The translations under genes and the position numbers were made by a program. This document shows positions 21,901 to 29,581 of a DNA stretch of 44,070 bases, piece after piece. Every line of letters starts with the position of its first letter. Positions within the stretch are counted from its first letter, which is position 1. The DNA is from a virus, in the IMG/VR virus record IMGVR_UViG_3300030090_002465, positions 1-44,070 of that record. The stretch is one strand, 5' to 3'. The notes beneath the pieces are model-generated. The model worked only from the letters and a program-made list of their open reading frames with translations. It had not been told where the DNA came from and made no database searches.

Positions 21901-23948
21901 TGCGTAGTGGATATGCTAGTAGTCCTGTTAGTTATTTTGATGAGATGTTGCAAATTAATCAAATGGAAGTTTTAACAGAACGTTATCAAAAATTAGCAAA
22001 TATGTTTGAATTAGGTAATGGTGCTATTGATGGTGAAGGTAGAGTAGTTCACACAGGTAAAAAAATATCAGATTATTTTAGACATGAGTTTATGAAAAAT
22101 ATAGATAAAATCGTTACTCATTCAGTAGGAGTTACTGGAACAGGAATAGAAATAATTGCTGCAGATATAGAAGTAACTCAACATAATCATGTAGATGATT
22201 TTATTGAAATGGCTCTTATTTATAAAGATAGTCAAGGTGAAATTAAAAAAACTTATGCAGTAACAAATGTAGACATAAGAGGTGGTGGTGATACTATTAC
22301 TATGTATGATACATTAGTTGCAGGTGCAGGACCTGATAATGTACCTTCATATATTTTAAAAAATGCATTACTTACAGCTATAGAAGATTTAGAAAAAAAA
22401 GCATCTGCTGATATAAATGAATCACCAAGAGAAATAAGGCATATAAATTTATTGCATGACGTAGATAACATACTAGAACACAGAATGTTTGCTATGGGAA
22501 GAGTCGGTAATGCATTAGGTGCATTTGAGTATAGAACAGATACTCATAGCGGATTTAGTGAACATCTACTTGGTGATACAACACACATAAATAGCATTAC
22601 TCCTGGTGAATTACAAGCAGGTAGTGATACTGGCTATATAGATAGAGATTTTAGAAATACACCTGATGGAAATATGAATATTGGTACATTATGGCAATCA
22701 ATAACGTTTGATGAAGTAGATTTCTATAGCCTTTATCAGACAGAGTTTACAATTCAAGAGTTAGAAATATTTATGAATGGTATAGAATCAATAGCTGAAA
22801 ACAATGACATTATTATAAGTGGAGAAATAGTAGACGTCAATAATCGTGGAGTATTAGATTTTGAAAAAAGAGGAAATAATCCTATTACTGAAATTGCAAG
22901 AGATATAGAGAATACTAATACTTTTAAACTAGGAAATTTACAAATTGATGCACCATCACATTTATTTGGACCTTATTTAGATGCTGAATTAAATAAAGTG
23001 TTTAAAGATGCACAAATATTTTCTCAACCAGGCAGACAAGCAATCGGTGAAATGGGAAATATAGGAACATATAGAATGGCTAGAAATCAAATATCAGATA
23101 CACGTTCAAATTTATACAATACAGGTCAATATGATATAGATGAACTAAGAATGAACTATTCCTTAAATAGAGATGTAGGCACAGGCTTTGGAAATGTAGA
23201 AGGTAATGTTGGTAAATTACATAGTGCATCACCTGTTAAACCTGTTCCTTTAAGAAAAGAATTAAGACAGTTAGCTAAAGCATTTGCTAAAACACCTGTA
23301 GGTAGAGCATTAGGTGTTGCCTGGAAAGGTATAGATATAGGTGAAACATTAATAGCTGCAGGATTTAAAAAAGCAAGTGAATCAGCCGCTAAACGTGCAA
23401 TAGCTAAAGGCTTAGGTGCAGCAGGTGCAGCAGCGGCCTCAGCGCCAATTACATTTGCAGCAACTGTGTGGGGAATATACGAAATATCAAACCTTATTGT
23501 ACAGATGGGTCAAGAAATACCTGATATGGTTAGCTTAATTAAAAAGAGAAACAACGTTATGAAGAATGGTCAGGATTGGGAAAAAGCTGAAATGGAAGAT
23601 AGGTTTTGGAAAGATATGGGTAAAGAAGCATTAGAAGGATTACAAGGTGCAGCTAAGTATTCTCCTGCAGAACAAATAGCAGATTTTATTTGGCAACCTG
23701 CTTTTGATGCAATAGGTAGATATGCTGAAGGAAGAGATGAAACAGAATTAAACTTTCCTGCAGTAGAAACAGTACCTGACACTAATGATATTTATTACTC
23801 TAATAGAACACCGCAAGATAAATTAGACTTAATGCAAGATAGAATTGATTATGATACTCTATTTTATGGGTATTTAAACAATAATCCAGATGCTAACGTT
23901 GTAGCTGATAGAACGTTAGAATTAACTAATACAGTATATAATAGGTAA
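18966..23948 (+). CDS. Giant virion-internal (ejection-type) protein, 1660 residues
   Basis: The N-terminal 130 residues are helical and charged (LEEFERGTTNDDIARMVG), followed by an Arg-rich linker (PEPRREPRRDGQERR) and then a long mixed alpha/beta body. Near the C-terminus, residues 1476-1520 contain an Ala/Gly-rich hydrophobic stretch (AIAKGLGAAGAAAASAPI then TFAATVWGIYEISNLIV) that could insert in a membrane, followed by a charged helical tail. This resembles membrane-active ejection proteins in general layout; no specific family is recognised. It is the second giant protein of the cluster and probably forms the translocation complex with the 2029-residue protein. Confidence 0.72.
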   Translation: MPTSRGIRVSEFERTILDNLNTLLNEQEGAEELRRIFSELEESTQLEVVRGILEEFERGTTNDDIARMVGTQASSQGASLSQARGLTLVDVIEELRLNRDSIVSQNTNLETAYLGDRPEPRREPRRDGQERRTRNLAEGLDVLEEDHKFFTDLYEALKEDNPDFEKTFKESYSMAERNPNLPFELNEFDEIFDIKYRNELVMLLDTLGITTRKYGKDVHRSGDWHPVSNQLYEFVDFRFSGSDWWVNQTPSGNAVQEFAKKNKIVLSHTGLALARFNEQYLDGDGKLPDNWVMLNQFGNNSINHHSLPLKSPKEGDVTISSKFDELAEVHARNRLFIFPEDMETVQNKLGKLHNKIIKTKLFEGGSDTIVSKLGNEIGTKDVVRKTNALFSSRINTTAHESSFYKSLHLLYGVNDTNDITKLINRAVIDTVVELSVTTIGSKKPKGAMDINETIVKDRMPNGSPKKWFDKIKTGSLPWNKVQNRAGQVFGLIYTLPDGTDIITTLISSDSNRTDLNNNISPGGNVTANFINLIPQDVIGAYPSMKKIRGIKGNLVRHAISWWKEMINYADETGVYFQNTPINTYVGGTYHTLGGFEYIEDLIGDVHATSDGGGMTRVPIPPEINKLGKSRGGKFKFINKIIDYPVGAPHFVGDTKVTRRPIHNALDSRDVKLLIAASEGFYDSDSDYMKRKDVRNKDIMFKYLKQRSLDANSLFPIYSNKINDLDNAVSGSYLADFTTLNEIFNLISNDQIKTSDIARILLASDALDDYVLGNFVEDDIRYVEHPIWKRNEPFAKSILDELETAQFETGDATKFKKTLEGVRHLASENFDWARANMTREAGNLDFLISSLLSQANDIALNDYEGKTLADKIADVNGSYATVEDARQLPAETLQTYKDTFIREGAEVETVAEVERPRDVVSTNLENNLTQGNLYRELENQAMAMDVDVFEAESGEYLNDIVNDTDLAVFVPDDMTLFGQMRSGYASSPVSYFDEMLQINQMEVLTERYQKLANMFELGNGAIDGEGRVVHTGKKISDYFRHEFMKNIDKIVTHSVGVTGTGIEIIAADIEVTQHNHVDDFIEMALIYKDSQGEIKKTYAVTNVDIRGGGDTITMYDTLVAGAGPDNVPSYILKNALLTAIEDLEKKASADINESPREIRHINLLHDVDNILEHRMFAMGRVGNALGAFEYRTDTHSGFSEHLLGDTTHINSITPGELQAGSDTGYIDRDFRNTPDGNMNIGTLWQSITFDEVDFYSLYQTEFTIQELEIFMNGIESIAENNDIIISGEIVDVNNRGVLDFEKRGNNPITEIARDIENTNTFKLGNLQIDAPSHLFGPYLDAELNKVFKDAQIFSQPGRQAIGEMGNIGTYRMARNQISDTRSNLYNTGQYDIDELRMNYSLNRDVGTGFGNVEGNVGKLHSASPVKPVPLRKELRQLAKAFAKTPVGRALGVAWKGIDIGETLIAAGFKKASESAAKRAIAKGLGAAGAAAASAPITFAATVWGIYEISNLIVQMGQEIPDMVSLIKKRNNVMKNGQDWEKAEMEDRFWKDMGKEALEGLQGAAKYSPAEQIADFIWQPAFDAIGRYAEGRDETELNFPAVETVPDTNDIYYSNRTPQDKLDLMQDRIDYDTLFYGYLNNNPDANVVADRTLELTNTVYNR

Positions 23949-23950
23949 AT

Positions 23951-25183
23951 ATGGCAACATTTAAAGAAGGTATAGGACTAGACCAAGCAGATAGATTAAT
24001 TATTGTAGATGGTAAGTATTACGCTATATACGATTACACAACGATTGATGGAAATACTATGCCTTTAGTTATAGAAGTAGATGTATTAGATGTATTAGCT
24101 AATCCAGGTGCAGCAATAGAAACAAGTATAGAACAGTTTGAAAGCGATACAGGATATATATTTCAACCAATATTTATGGTTTCACAACTTTCAAAGACAG
24201 ACCCTACAGATGAAACTACAGATTTAGATTATATTTTAAATTTTACTAGAAATCAGTTAGAGAAAAAAGCAAATGTATTAGGTAAGAAATGGTTTTTAAA
24301 TGATGACATCCAAAGATTATTCGCTTTACAAGCAATAACAGGTGAAGATATTTCAGAATATTTAGAGCCTGTATTAGAAGGATATGGAACTGCTGATGAA
24401 AGAGAATGGATAGAGTTAGTATATAGAAACCCTGATAAAGCAGAAGAAATAGTTTATGATAACTATGAAAATTTACTGTTAAGTGTTAATCAAATGAGAA
24501 TTACAGGACCTGGACTAGATTCTTTATTAAAAGATTTAGCAGCAGATGTATCATCAGGAAAATTTGGTACAGGACAAGCAGCAGCAGCTAAAGTAAATGA
24601 AATTATTAGTTACCTTACTGATAGTGTAAAAAGAAATATGGCAGGTGGAATAAATGCTGTAGATGAAGAATATAGAAAATATGTAGGAGAAATAGATGAA
24701 ACACAATCAGGAATTGCAGCAGCTTATAATTTAGTTAAAGATTATTTAGGAGAAGATATTGCTAAAACATATAGAAGTAATGGTATGTTAGAGCAATATG
24801 CAGGTCTTCTACGTGCAGATGGTTCAGCAGGATATACAGAAGGTGGTGGACCTAATGAAACAAAAATTATTAATGATTTACAAGCAGCACATGATAAAAT
24901 ATTTCCTGGTTTTGAAGGAAGTAAACATAAAGATTGGTCAGGACCTATATATGAAATAGGCGGTACTACTTTAGGTAAAAGTTTTTTAACAGCAGAAGAA
25001 AAAAAACAAATGGATTTAATATCACAAAAAGTAGGTGGAGATATGAATCTGTATGAACAAGAGTTAAGAACACAATTTAAAAATGATGCTGATTACCAGG
25101 ATAAAGTTTTATTAGGTGCTACATCAGTATTTAATCAAGACATATCAGGAGTATTTGTAGGACAAGGAATGAGTAGAAGATAA
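23951..25183 (+). CDS. Hypothetical virion-associated protein (410 residues)
   Basis: The N-terminal beta-rich part (ADRLIIVDGKYYAIYDYTTI) is followed by a mostly helical body with LLKDLAADVSSGKFGTGQ and NAVDEEYRKYVGEID. No known family. It is two bases downstream of the 1660-residue gene and overlaps the next gene by one base. Composition and position suggest a further internal or core protein. Confidence 0.78.
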   Translation: MATFKEGIGLDQADRLIIVDGKYYAIYDYTTIDGNTMPLVIEVDVLDVLANPGAAIETSIEQFESDTGYIFQPIFMVSQLSKTDPTDETTDLDYILNFTRNQLEKKANVLGKKWFLNDDIQRLFALQAITGEDISEYLEPVLEGYGTADEREWIELVYRNPDKAEEIVYDNYENLLLSVNQMRITGPGLDSLLKDLAADVSSGKFGTGQAAAAKVNEIISYLTDSVKRNMAGGINAVDEEYRKYVGEIDETQSGIAAAYNLVKDYLGEDIAKTYRSNGMLEQYAGLLRADGSAGYTEGGGPNETKIINDLQAAHDKIFPGFEGSKHKDWSGPIYEIGGTTLGKSFLTAEEKKQMDLISQKVGGDMNLYEQELRTQFKNDADYQDKVLLGATSVFNQDISGVFVGQGMSRR

Positions 25184-26304
25184 TGGTAGAAGTTTATAGA
25201 GGAGATTTAGCAGGTTCTTATACAGTTGAAAATGATTGGTGGACTGACCCTGAAACTGGAATAAGACATTTTAGAGATTTAGAATGGTATGAAAGCAAAG
25301 GTTATACTACAGATGAAAGCGTACAAGGTACTAAATTAAATGCAGATGGAGTTGAGTTAAGTGCTGAAGATATTGCAGCAGCAGCTGCTTCACAACTTTC
25401 AAGTGATAAATTTAAATTAAATCAAGTTGATTTAGAAGGATTGTTTGGAGAATACTTTGATGCACAAGCTGCACAAACAAGTACGCCAGAAGGTCCAACT
25501 ACTTTTGAACAAATGCAAGGTCTATATCCTTGGTTAGATGACAGGTTAATTACTCTTTATTTAGATAAATATACAGAATCAGGTAGTGAAAGATTAGCTA
25601 TTGCTGAAATGAGAGCAGACCCAATGATGGAAGTAGTATATCCAGGCATTAGGGATGAAGATGGAACTTTGAAAATGACTGAACAAGAATATGTTTTCGC
25701 TGTAGACAGTATGAAAGCAAGTCTAAGAAAATTTAATTTAAATCCTAATGAATTTTTAGATGATATTACTTCTGCTATAGCTGGTAAGGTAGCTCCTTTA
25801 GAGTTTGATGAAAGATTAGAAATGGGATACGAAGCTATTGTTAATAATATTCCAGAAATAAAAGAAGCATATTTAACAAACTTCGGTATTGACTTGCCTA
25901 ATGAGTCTATATTTGCTATGTTTGTTTCCCCTACAGTATCTAAAAATATACTAGAAGGAAATATACGTGCATCACAAATTTTAGGTGAAGCAGAAAGTGC
26001 AGGTATTTATGGTATTACATCATCAGCAGCTTCAAATTTAGTATCACAAGGATTAACACAAGAATCAGCTAGAAAAGGATTTTTATCCGCATCACAATCA
26101 TTAACAGGAATACAGGCAGCAGCTAGAAGTCAAGGTAGAGAAAACCTTACAGCAGTAGATTATGTTGAAGCTACACAGTTAGGTTCTGCAGAAGATGTAG
26201 AAGCACTTAACAGAATACTCGCACAACAAAGAAGTGCTAGTGCTGTTAAGACAGGTGCTAAGAAAACACAAACAGGCGAAACAACAGGATTAATCGAAAC
26301 ATAA
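25183..26304 (+). CDS. Hypothetical virion-associated protein (373 residues)
   Basis: The N-terminus has a Trp-rich segment (DWWTDPETGIRHFRDLEWYE). The middle is helical (YPWLDDRLITLYLDKYTES) and the C-terminus is rich in Ser/Ala/Gln (LGSAEDVEALNRILAQQRSA). No family is recognised. It is the last gene of the internal-protein cluster; after it comes a 200 bp non-coding leader and the scaffold-capsid genes. Confidence 0.78.
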   Translation: MVEVYRGDLAGSYTVENDWWTDPETGIRHFRDLEWYESKGYTTDESVQGTKLNADGVELSAEDIAAAAASQLSSDKFKLNQVDLEGLFGEYFDAQAAQTSTPEGPTTFEQMQGLYPWLDDRLITLYLDKYTESGSERLAIAEMRADPMMEVVYPGIRDEDGTLKMTEQEYVFAVDSMKASLRKFNLNPNEFLDDITSAIAGKVAPLEFDERLEMGYEAIVNNIPEIKEAYLTNFGIDLPNESIFAMFVSPTVSKNILEGNIRASQILGEAESAGIYGITSSAASNLVSQGLTQESARKGFLSASQSLTGIQAAARSQGRENLTAVDYVEATQLGSAEDVEALNRILAQQRSASAVKTGAKKTQTGETTGLIET

Positions 26305-26306
26305 AC

Positions 26307-26333
26307 TTGCACCACTATATATTGTGGTATAAT
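26307..26333 (+). promoter_or_regulatory. Probable promoter for scaffold and capsid genes
   Basis: TATAAT at 26328-26333 is preceded by TGG, giving an extended -10 (TGnTATAAT). TTGCAC at 26307-26312 is a reasonable -35 but with only 15 bp spacing. The same spacing and a similar hexamer (TTGCTT-N15-TATAAT) occur at 32315-32341. A short inverted repeat CCAC/GTGG straddles the spacer. It would start a transcript near 26340 and provide extra expression of the capsid. Confidence 0.6.
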
Positions 26334-26340
26334 AATTTCA

Positions 26341-26507
26341 AGCTGCGTTTGTAAGTCCGCAGGTAAATATGACTTCTATTTTGTATTCGGTCTTGATGCC
26401 TACTACAAGACCTGTCAAATAAAAAAAGTAGAGAAAAAGTGGAGATAGGCAGAGGATACTCATACACCTCTTGTAAAAATAACGTGTGAAGTAAGGACAA
26501 TTAAATA
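26341..26507 (+). promoter_or_regulatory. Structured 5' leader of the scaffold-capsid mRNA
   Basis: The 167 nt between the promoter and the scaffold ATG can form three hairpins in series: CTGCG/CGCAG (26343-26362), GGTCTTG/CAAGACC (26389-26412) and AGAGG/CCTCT (26451-26471). The ribosome binding site for the scaffold is AAGGA just before ATG 26508. In a genome where almost all genes overlap, an untranslated stretch of this size before the most highly expressed gene is probably functional, for example for mRNA stability or a translational switch. Confidence 0.5.
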
Positions 26508-26966
26508 ATGGCAGAAGAGCAAAATAACTCGGAAGTAAACGATTCAAGCGATAAAAACTGGAAAGCTATGAGAACTGAAAATGAACAATTAGCTAAAAAG
26601 GTCGCAGAATTTGAAGCTAAAGAAAGAACAAATGTTTTTAAGGAAGCAGGTCTTGATACTTCAAAGGGAGTCGGAAAAGCAGTTGAAATGATTTATGACG
26701 GTGACCTAACTGTTGAAGGAATACAATCATACGCATCTGAAGAATTTGGAGTAGAGTTTGGGCAACAAGACGGAATACAAGATACTATAAAAAGTACAGA
26801 ACAAAGTCAGGAACGTCTAAACAATATTAACCAAAGTTCGGTTGTAGATATTTACAGCGAAGATGTAGTTGGTGCTATTCGTAATATAGAACAAAAGGGA
26901 ACTACCAAACAATCAATAACTGCCAAACTTACTGCTATAGAAGAAGCTAAAAAGAACGACAAATAG
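26508..26966 (+). CDS. Capsid scaffolding protein
   Basis: This small acidic protein (152 residues) has an N-terminal coiled coil (NWKAMRTENEQLAKKVAEFE) and a charged helical C-terminus with SITAKLTAIEEAKKNDK. It lies directly before the major capsid gene. Those are the standard traits of phage scaffolding proteins, which template procapsid assembly through their basic C-terminal helix. The intergenic stretch to the capsid gene (59 bp) holds a good ribosome binding site (TAGGAGAAG). Confidence 0.8.
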   Translation: MAEEQNNSEVNDSSDKNWKAMRTENEQLAKKVAEFEAKERTNVFKEAGLDTSKGVGKAVEMIYDGDLTVEGIQSYASEEFGVEFGQQDGIQDTIKSTEQSQERLNNINQSSVVDIYSEDVVGAIRNIEQKGTTKQSITAKLTAIEEAKKNDK

Positions 26967-27025
26967 TAACTTTTAAGTCTTCTTCGAAAAAGTAAAAGTA
27001 AACAATTTAATAGGAGAAGATAAAA

Positions 27026-28144
27026 ATGGCAGACATATCGTTAACTAATAGTACGATTTATGCACAAAATATTAATAACTTTACTGGTGAATTGTTTAAA
27101 GTTGGTGGTCAAAGAACACCTTTACTTTCCTCAGTCGGTGGTCTGAACGGTGGTAAAACATTAAATTCTACATTTTGGCAAGTCCAAGTAGAAGATAATG
27201 CAACCATTTCTTCAGAACCTGACAAAGGAAAAGAAGGTGACGCACCTACAGAATACCTTGGAAGAGACAGAAGTGCATACACATATGTAACTCAAATTTT
27301 CCATAAAGGTGTACAAATGACCTATACAGCTTTAGCATCCACAGGTAATCAAAATCCTTTTGCGTTGTCAGCAGATATTGCTAATCAATCTGATGGTGAT
27401 GGAACTGTAACAGCAGCAAATGAATTAGGATTATTTGGTGGAAATCCAGTAACAGATGAATTTGCATTACAGCTTGAAAAAGCTATGGAAAAAGTAGCAA
27501 GAGAAGTAGAATGGTTCGCATTCAATGGTTCTTTCTCTGATGGTGCTAACGCAACACCAGGAACAGGAACTAGAGAAATGTACGGTATTGATGTATGGAT
27601 TACATTAAACAAGAACTCTAGTAACTCTGCAGCAGTAAACCCATTAGGTGGTAACTGCTACTACAACGACACTGCAGGTGACGGAACTGGTTCAACACAA
27701 GTCATCTCTTTCGCAACTATAGCAGGTGCGTTAAAGAGAATGTATGACAACCATGCACCAATGAAACAACCTGTACTTTGTGTTAGTCCACAACAACTGC
27801 TAGACCTTAACAACGAACTTGTTAAAGGTACAGTTGATATAGCTGGAGCAATTATTCCTAGAGATAGGAACATTGCTGGTATTGATGTAGATACAGTGGT
27901 TACACCGTTTGGTTCAATAGGACTAATGGTTATTGACCCTGACATCATGCCATCAGGTTCAGCTTTCATCTTAGACCTAGCTTACATACAACCAGTATTC
28001 ACCAATATCCCAGGATTTGGTACTGTGTTTGTTCGTGACCTAGACCAAGATGCTAACGCAAGAATTGGTAAAGCAATTTATATGGAGATGGGATTCGAGT
28101 TCGGACCTCCTTCATATCACTGCAAAATCCAAGCAGTATCATAA
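27026..28144 (+). CDS. Major capsid protein
   Basis: This 372-residue protein has HK97-type features: an N-arm (YAQNINNFTGELFKVGGQ), an extended loop region (NSTFWQVQVEDNATISSEPD), and an A-domain-like part ending GSIGLMVIDPDIMPSG and YIQPVFTNIPGFGTVFVRD. The overall pattern reminds me of the SU10-type capsid family. It follows the scaffold gene and has a strong ribosome binding site. Codons here more often end in C (AAC, TTC, GAC) than in neighbouring genes, as expected for a very highly expressed gene. Confidence 0.87.
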   Translation: MADISLTNSTIYAQNINNFTGELFKVGGQRTPLLSSVGGLNGGKTLNSTFWQVQVEDNATISSEPDKGKEGDAPTEYLGRDRSAYTYVTQIFHKGVQMTYTALASTGNQNPFALSADIANQSDGDGTVTAANELGLFGGNPVTDEFALQLEKAMEKVAREVEWFAFNGSFSDGANATPGTGTREMYGIDVWITLNKNSSNSAAVNPLGGNCYYNDTAGDGTGSTQVISFATIAGALKRMYDNHAPMKQPVLCVSPQQLLDLNNELVKGTVDIAGAIIPRDRNIAGIDVDTVVTPFGSIGLMVIDPDIMPSGSAFILDLAYIQPVFTNIPGFGTVFVRDLDQDANARIGKAIYMEMGFEFGPPSYHCKIQAVS

Positions 28145-28178
28145 AGCAAAAAGTATACAAAAAGTATAAATAATTAGT

Positions 28179-28215
28179 AGAACTTTGTGTGGCACTCCAC
28201 CGCCACACAAGTTCT
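28179..28215 (+). terminator. Long hairpin after the capsid gene
   Basis: AGAACTTTGTGTGGC (28179-28193) pairs with GCCACACAAGTTCT (28202-28215), 14 bp with one bulged T, loop ACTCCACC. No T-tract follows. It is therefore more likely an mRNA-stabilising or partial terminator/processing structure that uncouples capsid mRNA from downstream genes than a classical rho-independent terminator. Confidence 0.6.
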
Positions 28216-28232
28216 GCTATAGTAAGGAAGAT

Positions 28233-28565
28233 ATGAAAAGTAAAAGAGCTTTAATAGATGTTTCAGAAGATAATAACGATAGCCTAGCTGTAAAAACAGA
28301 TGGCATGTTACTTTGTGGTGTTGAATTTCCTGCAGCAATGACAGGTTCAAACATTACATTTGATTTTTCTATGAACGGTAGCACAGGCTGGATGGATGTT
28401 TTTGAAACAGATGGCACAGAAGTAAGCTACACAGTTTCAGCAGGAAACATGGTAAGAGTTGACCCTTCAGGGTGGGCTTTTGCAAGTAATGGCTATATAA
28501 GAGTTTCTTCTGATGGTTCAGAAGCAGCAGATAGAAACATAGTATTACACTTTAGACATAGTTAG
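28233..28565 (+). CDS. Small beta-sandwich structural protein, head-decoration type (110 residues)
   Basis: The start is at ATG 28233, preceded by AAGGAAG; an earlier GTG-type start would run through the hairpin. The chain is beta-rich (FPAAMTGSNITFDFSMNGST ... GTEVSYTVSAGN ... NGYIRVSSDGS ... NIVLHFRHS). I recall this layout (PAA-x-TG-x-x-ITFxxS, then W-R/Y-I-x-V-x-S) from phage proteins lying next to capsid genes. A decoration or neck role is inferred. Confidence 0.65.
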   Translation: MKSKRALIDVSEDNNDSLAVKTDGMLLCGVEFPAAMTGSNITFDFSMNGSTGWMDVFETDGTEVSYTVSAGNMVRVDPSGWAFASNGYIRVSSDGSEAADRNIVLHFRHS

Positions 28566-28573
28566 GAGAACCA

Positions 28574-29581
28574 ATGAGTAATATTGGTGACCTAGTAGAT
28601 AGAGTTTATAGAGAGTATCTTGAACCTATGGATGACTTAGTAAGTTATACAACTCTAAGTACAGGTGTAAATAATTCAGTAACAAGCATTGTTTTTGATG
28701 GTGATATGTTATCTATTGAAGAAGAAGATTCTTTAGATAAAGGCACAGTAATAGAAATAAATCAAGAGTTAATGATTTGTACAGATTTAAATGCTGTTAC
28801 AAATACAATAACTGTTAAAAGAGGTGCAAAAGGAACTACTGCAGCAGCACATACTGCAGGAGATATAATAAAAATATCTCCACCTTTCCCTAGGAAAAAT
28901 GTTTTTGATGCAGTTTGTGACCAAATTAAAAATTTATTTCCAACTTTATTTGCTGTTGATACACAATCTATTACAGCATCAACAGGTTATACATTAATTG
29001 GTGATTACTCTTCGCCTGGAACTCACAATTATATAGTATCAATATTAGGTGCTATATCACAATATACAGATTTTAGTGCAGGTTCAGATACTACAGGAAC
29101 AATTTTTCAACCTGTAACAACATCTTTAATAGAATTACCAAATCCTTTTACTTATACAGACGATACAAGCACAGAAAGAACAATGACATATTCTACAGGT
29201 CCTAGTGTTGTACATGCAGTACAGTTTTCAAATATAGCTTCAGGTCATACAGTATATGTAACTTTTAAGAAAAAATTTATAGAACCTACAGCAGAAGATA
29301 ATACATTAGCAAATATTGGTTTAGAAGATGAGTATGTGCCAATTATTATGGCAGGTGTAACAGCACAAATGATGGCAGGTAGAGATGTTCCTTCAGCAAC
29401 ATCAGACTATATATCTGACCAATTAGCGGTATCTAATTTTCCTGTAGGTAGTAGTAATGCTGTTAGAAATTCATTGCTTCAATACCAACAACTTTTAATT
29501 AATCAAGCAAGAAAATATCTAAGAGCCAAATATCCTGAAGCAGTATCAGTAGATGGTAAGGTATTTGGCATTCAGTCATAA
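28574..29581 (+). CDS. Head-tail connector / neck protein (335 residues)
   Basis: It starts with a helix (IGDLVDRVYREYLEPMDDLV) and then a beta-barrel like insert (TVIEINQELMICTDLN ... NTITVKRGAKGTTAAAH) of the kind found in phage baseplate or adaptor proteins, and ends in a helical region (YLRAKYPEAVSVDG). It stands between the capsid and the beta-propeller tail gene, where podoviruses encode adaptor proteins. Identification is from position and domain style, not from a signature. The RBS is AGGAGAACC. Confidence 0.6.
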   Translation: MSNIGDLVDRVYREYLEPMDDLVSYTTLSTGVNNSVTSIVFDGDMLSIEEEDSLDKGTVIEINQELMICTDLNAVTNTITVKRGAKGTTAAAHTAGDIIKISPPFPRKNVFDAVCDQIKNLFPTLFAVDTQSITASTGYTLIGDYSSPGTHNYIVSILGAISQYTDFSAGSDTTGTIFQPVTTSLIELPNPFTYTDDTSTERTMTYSTGPSVVHAVQFSNIASGHTVYVTFKKKFIEPTAEDNTLANIGLEDEYVPIIMAGVTAQMMAGRDVPSATSDYISDQLAVSNFPVGSSNAVRNSLLQYQQLLINQARKYLRAKYPEAVSVDGKVFGIQS

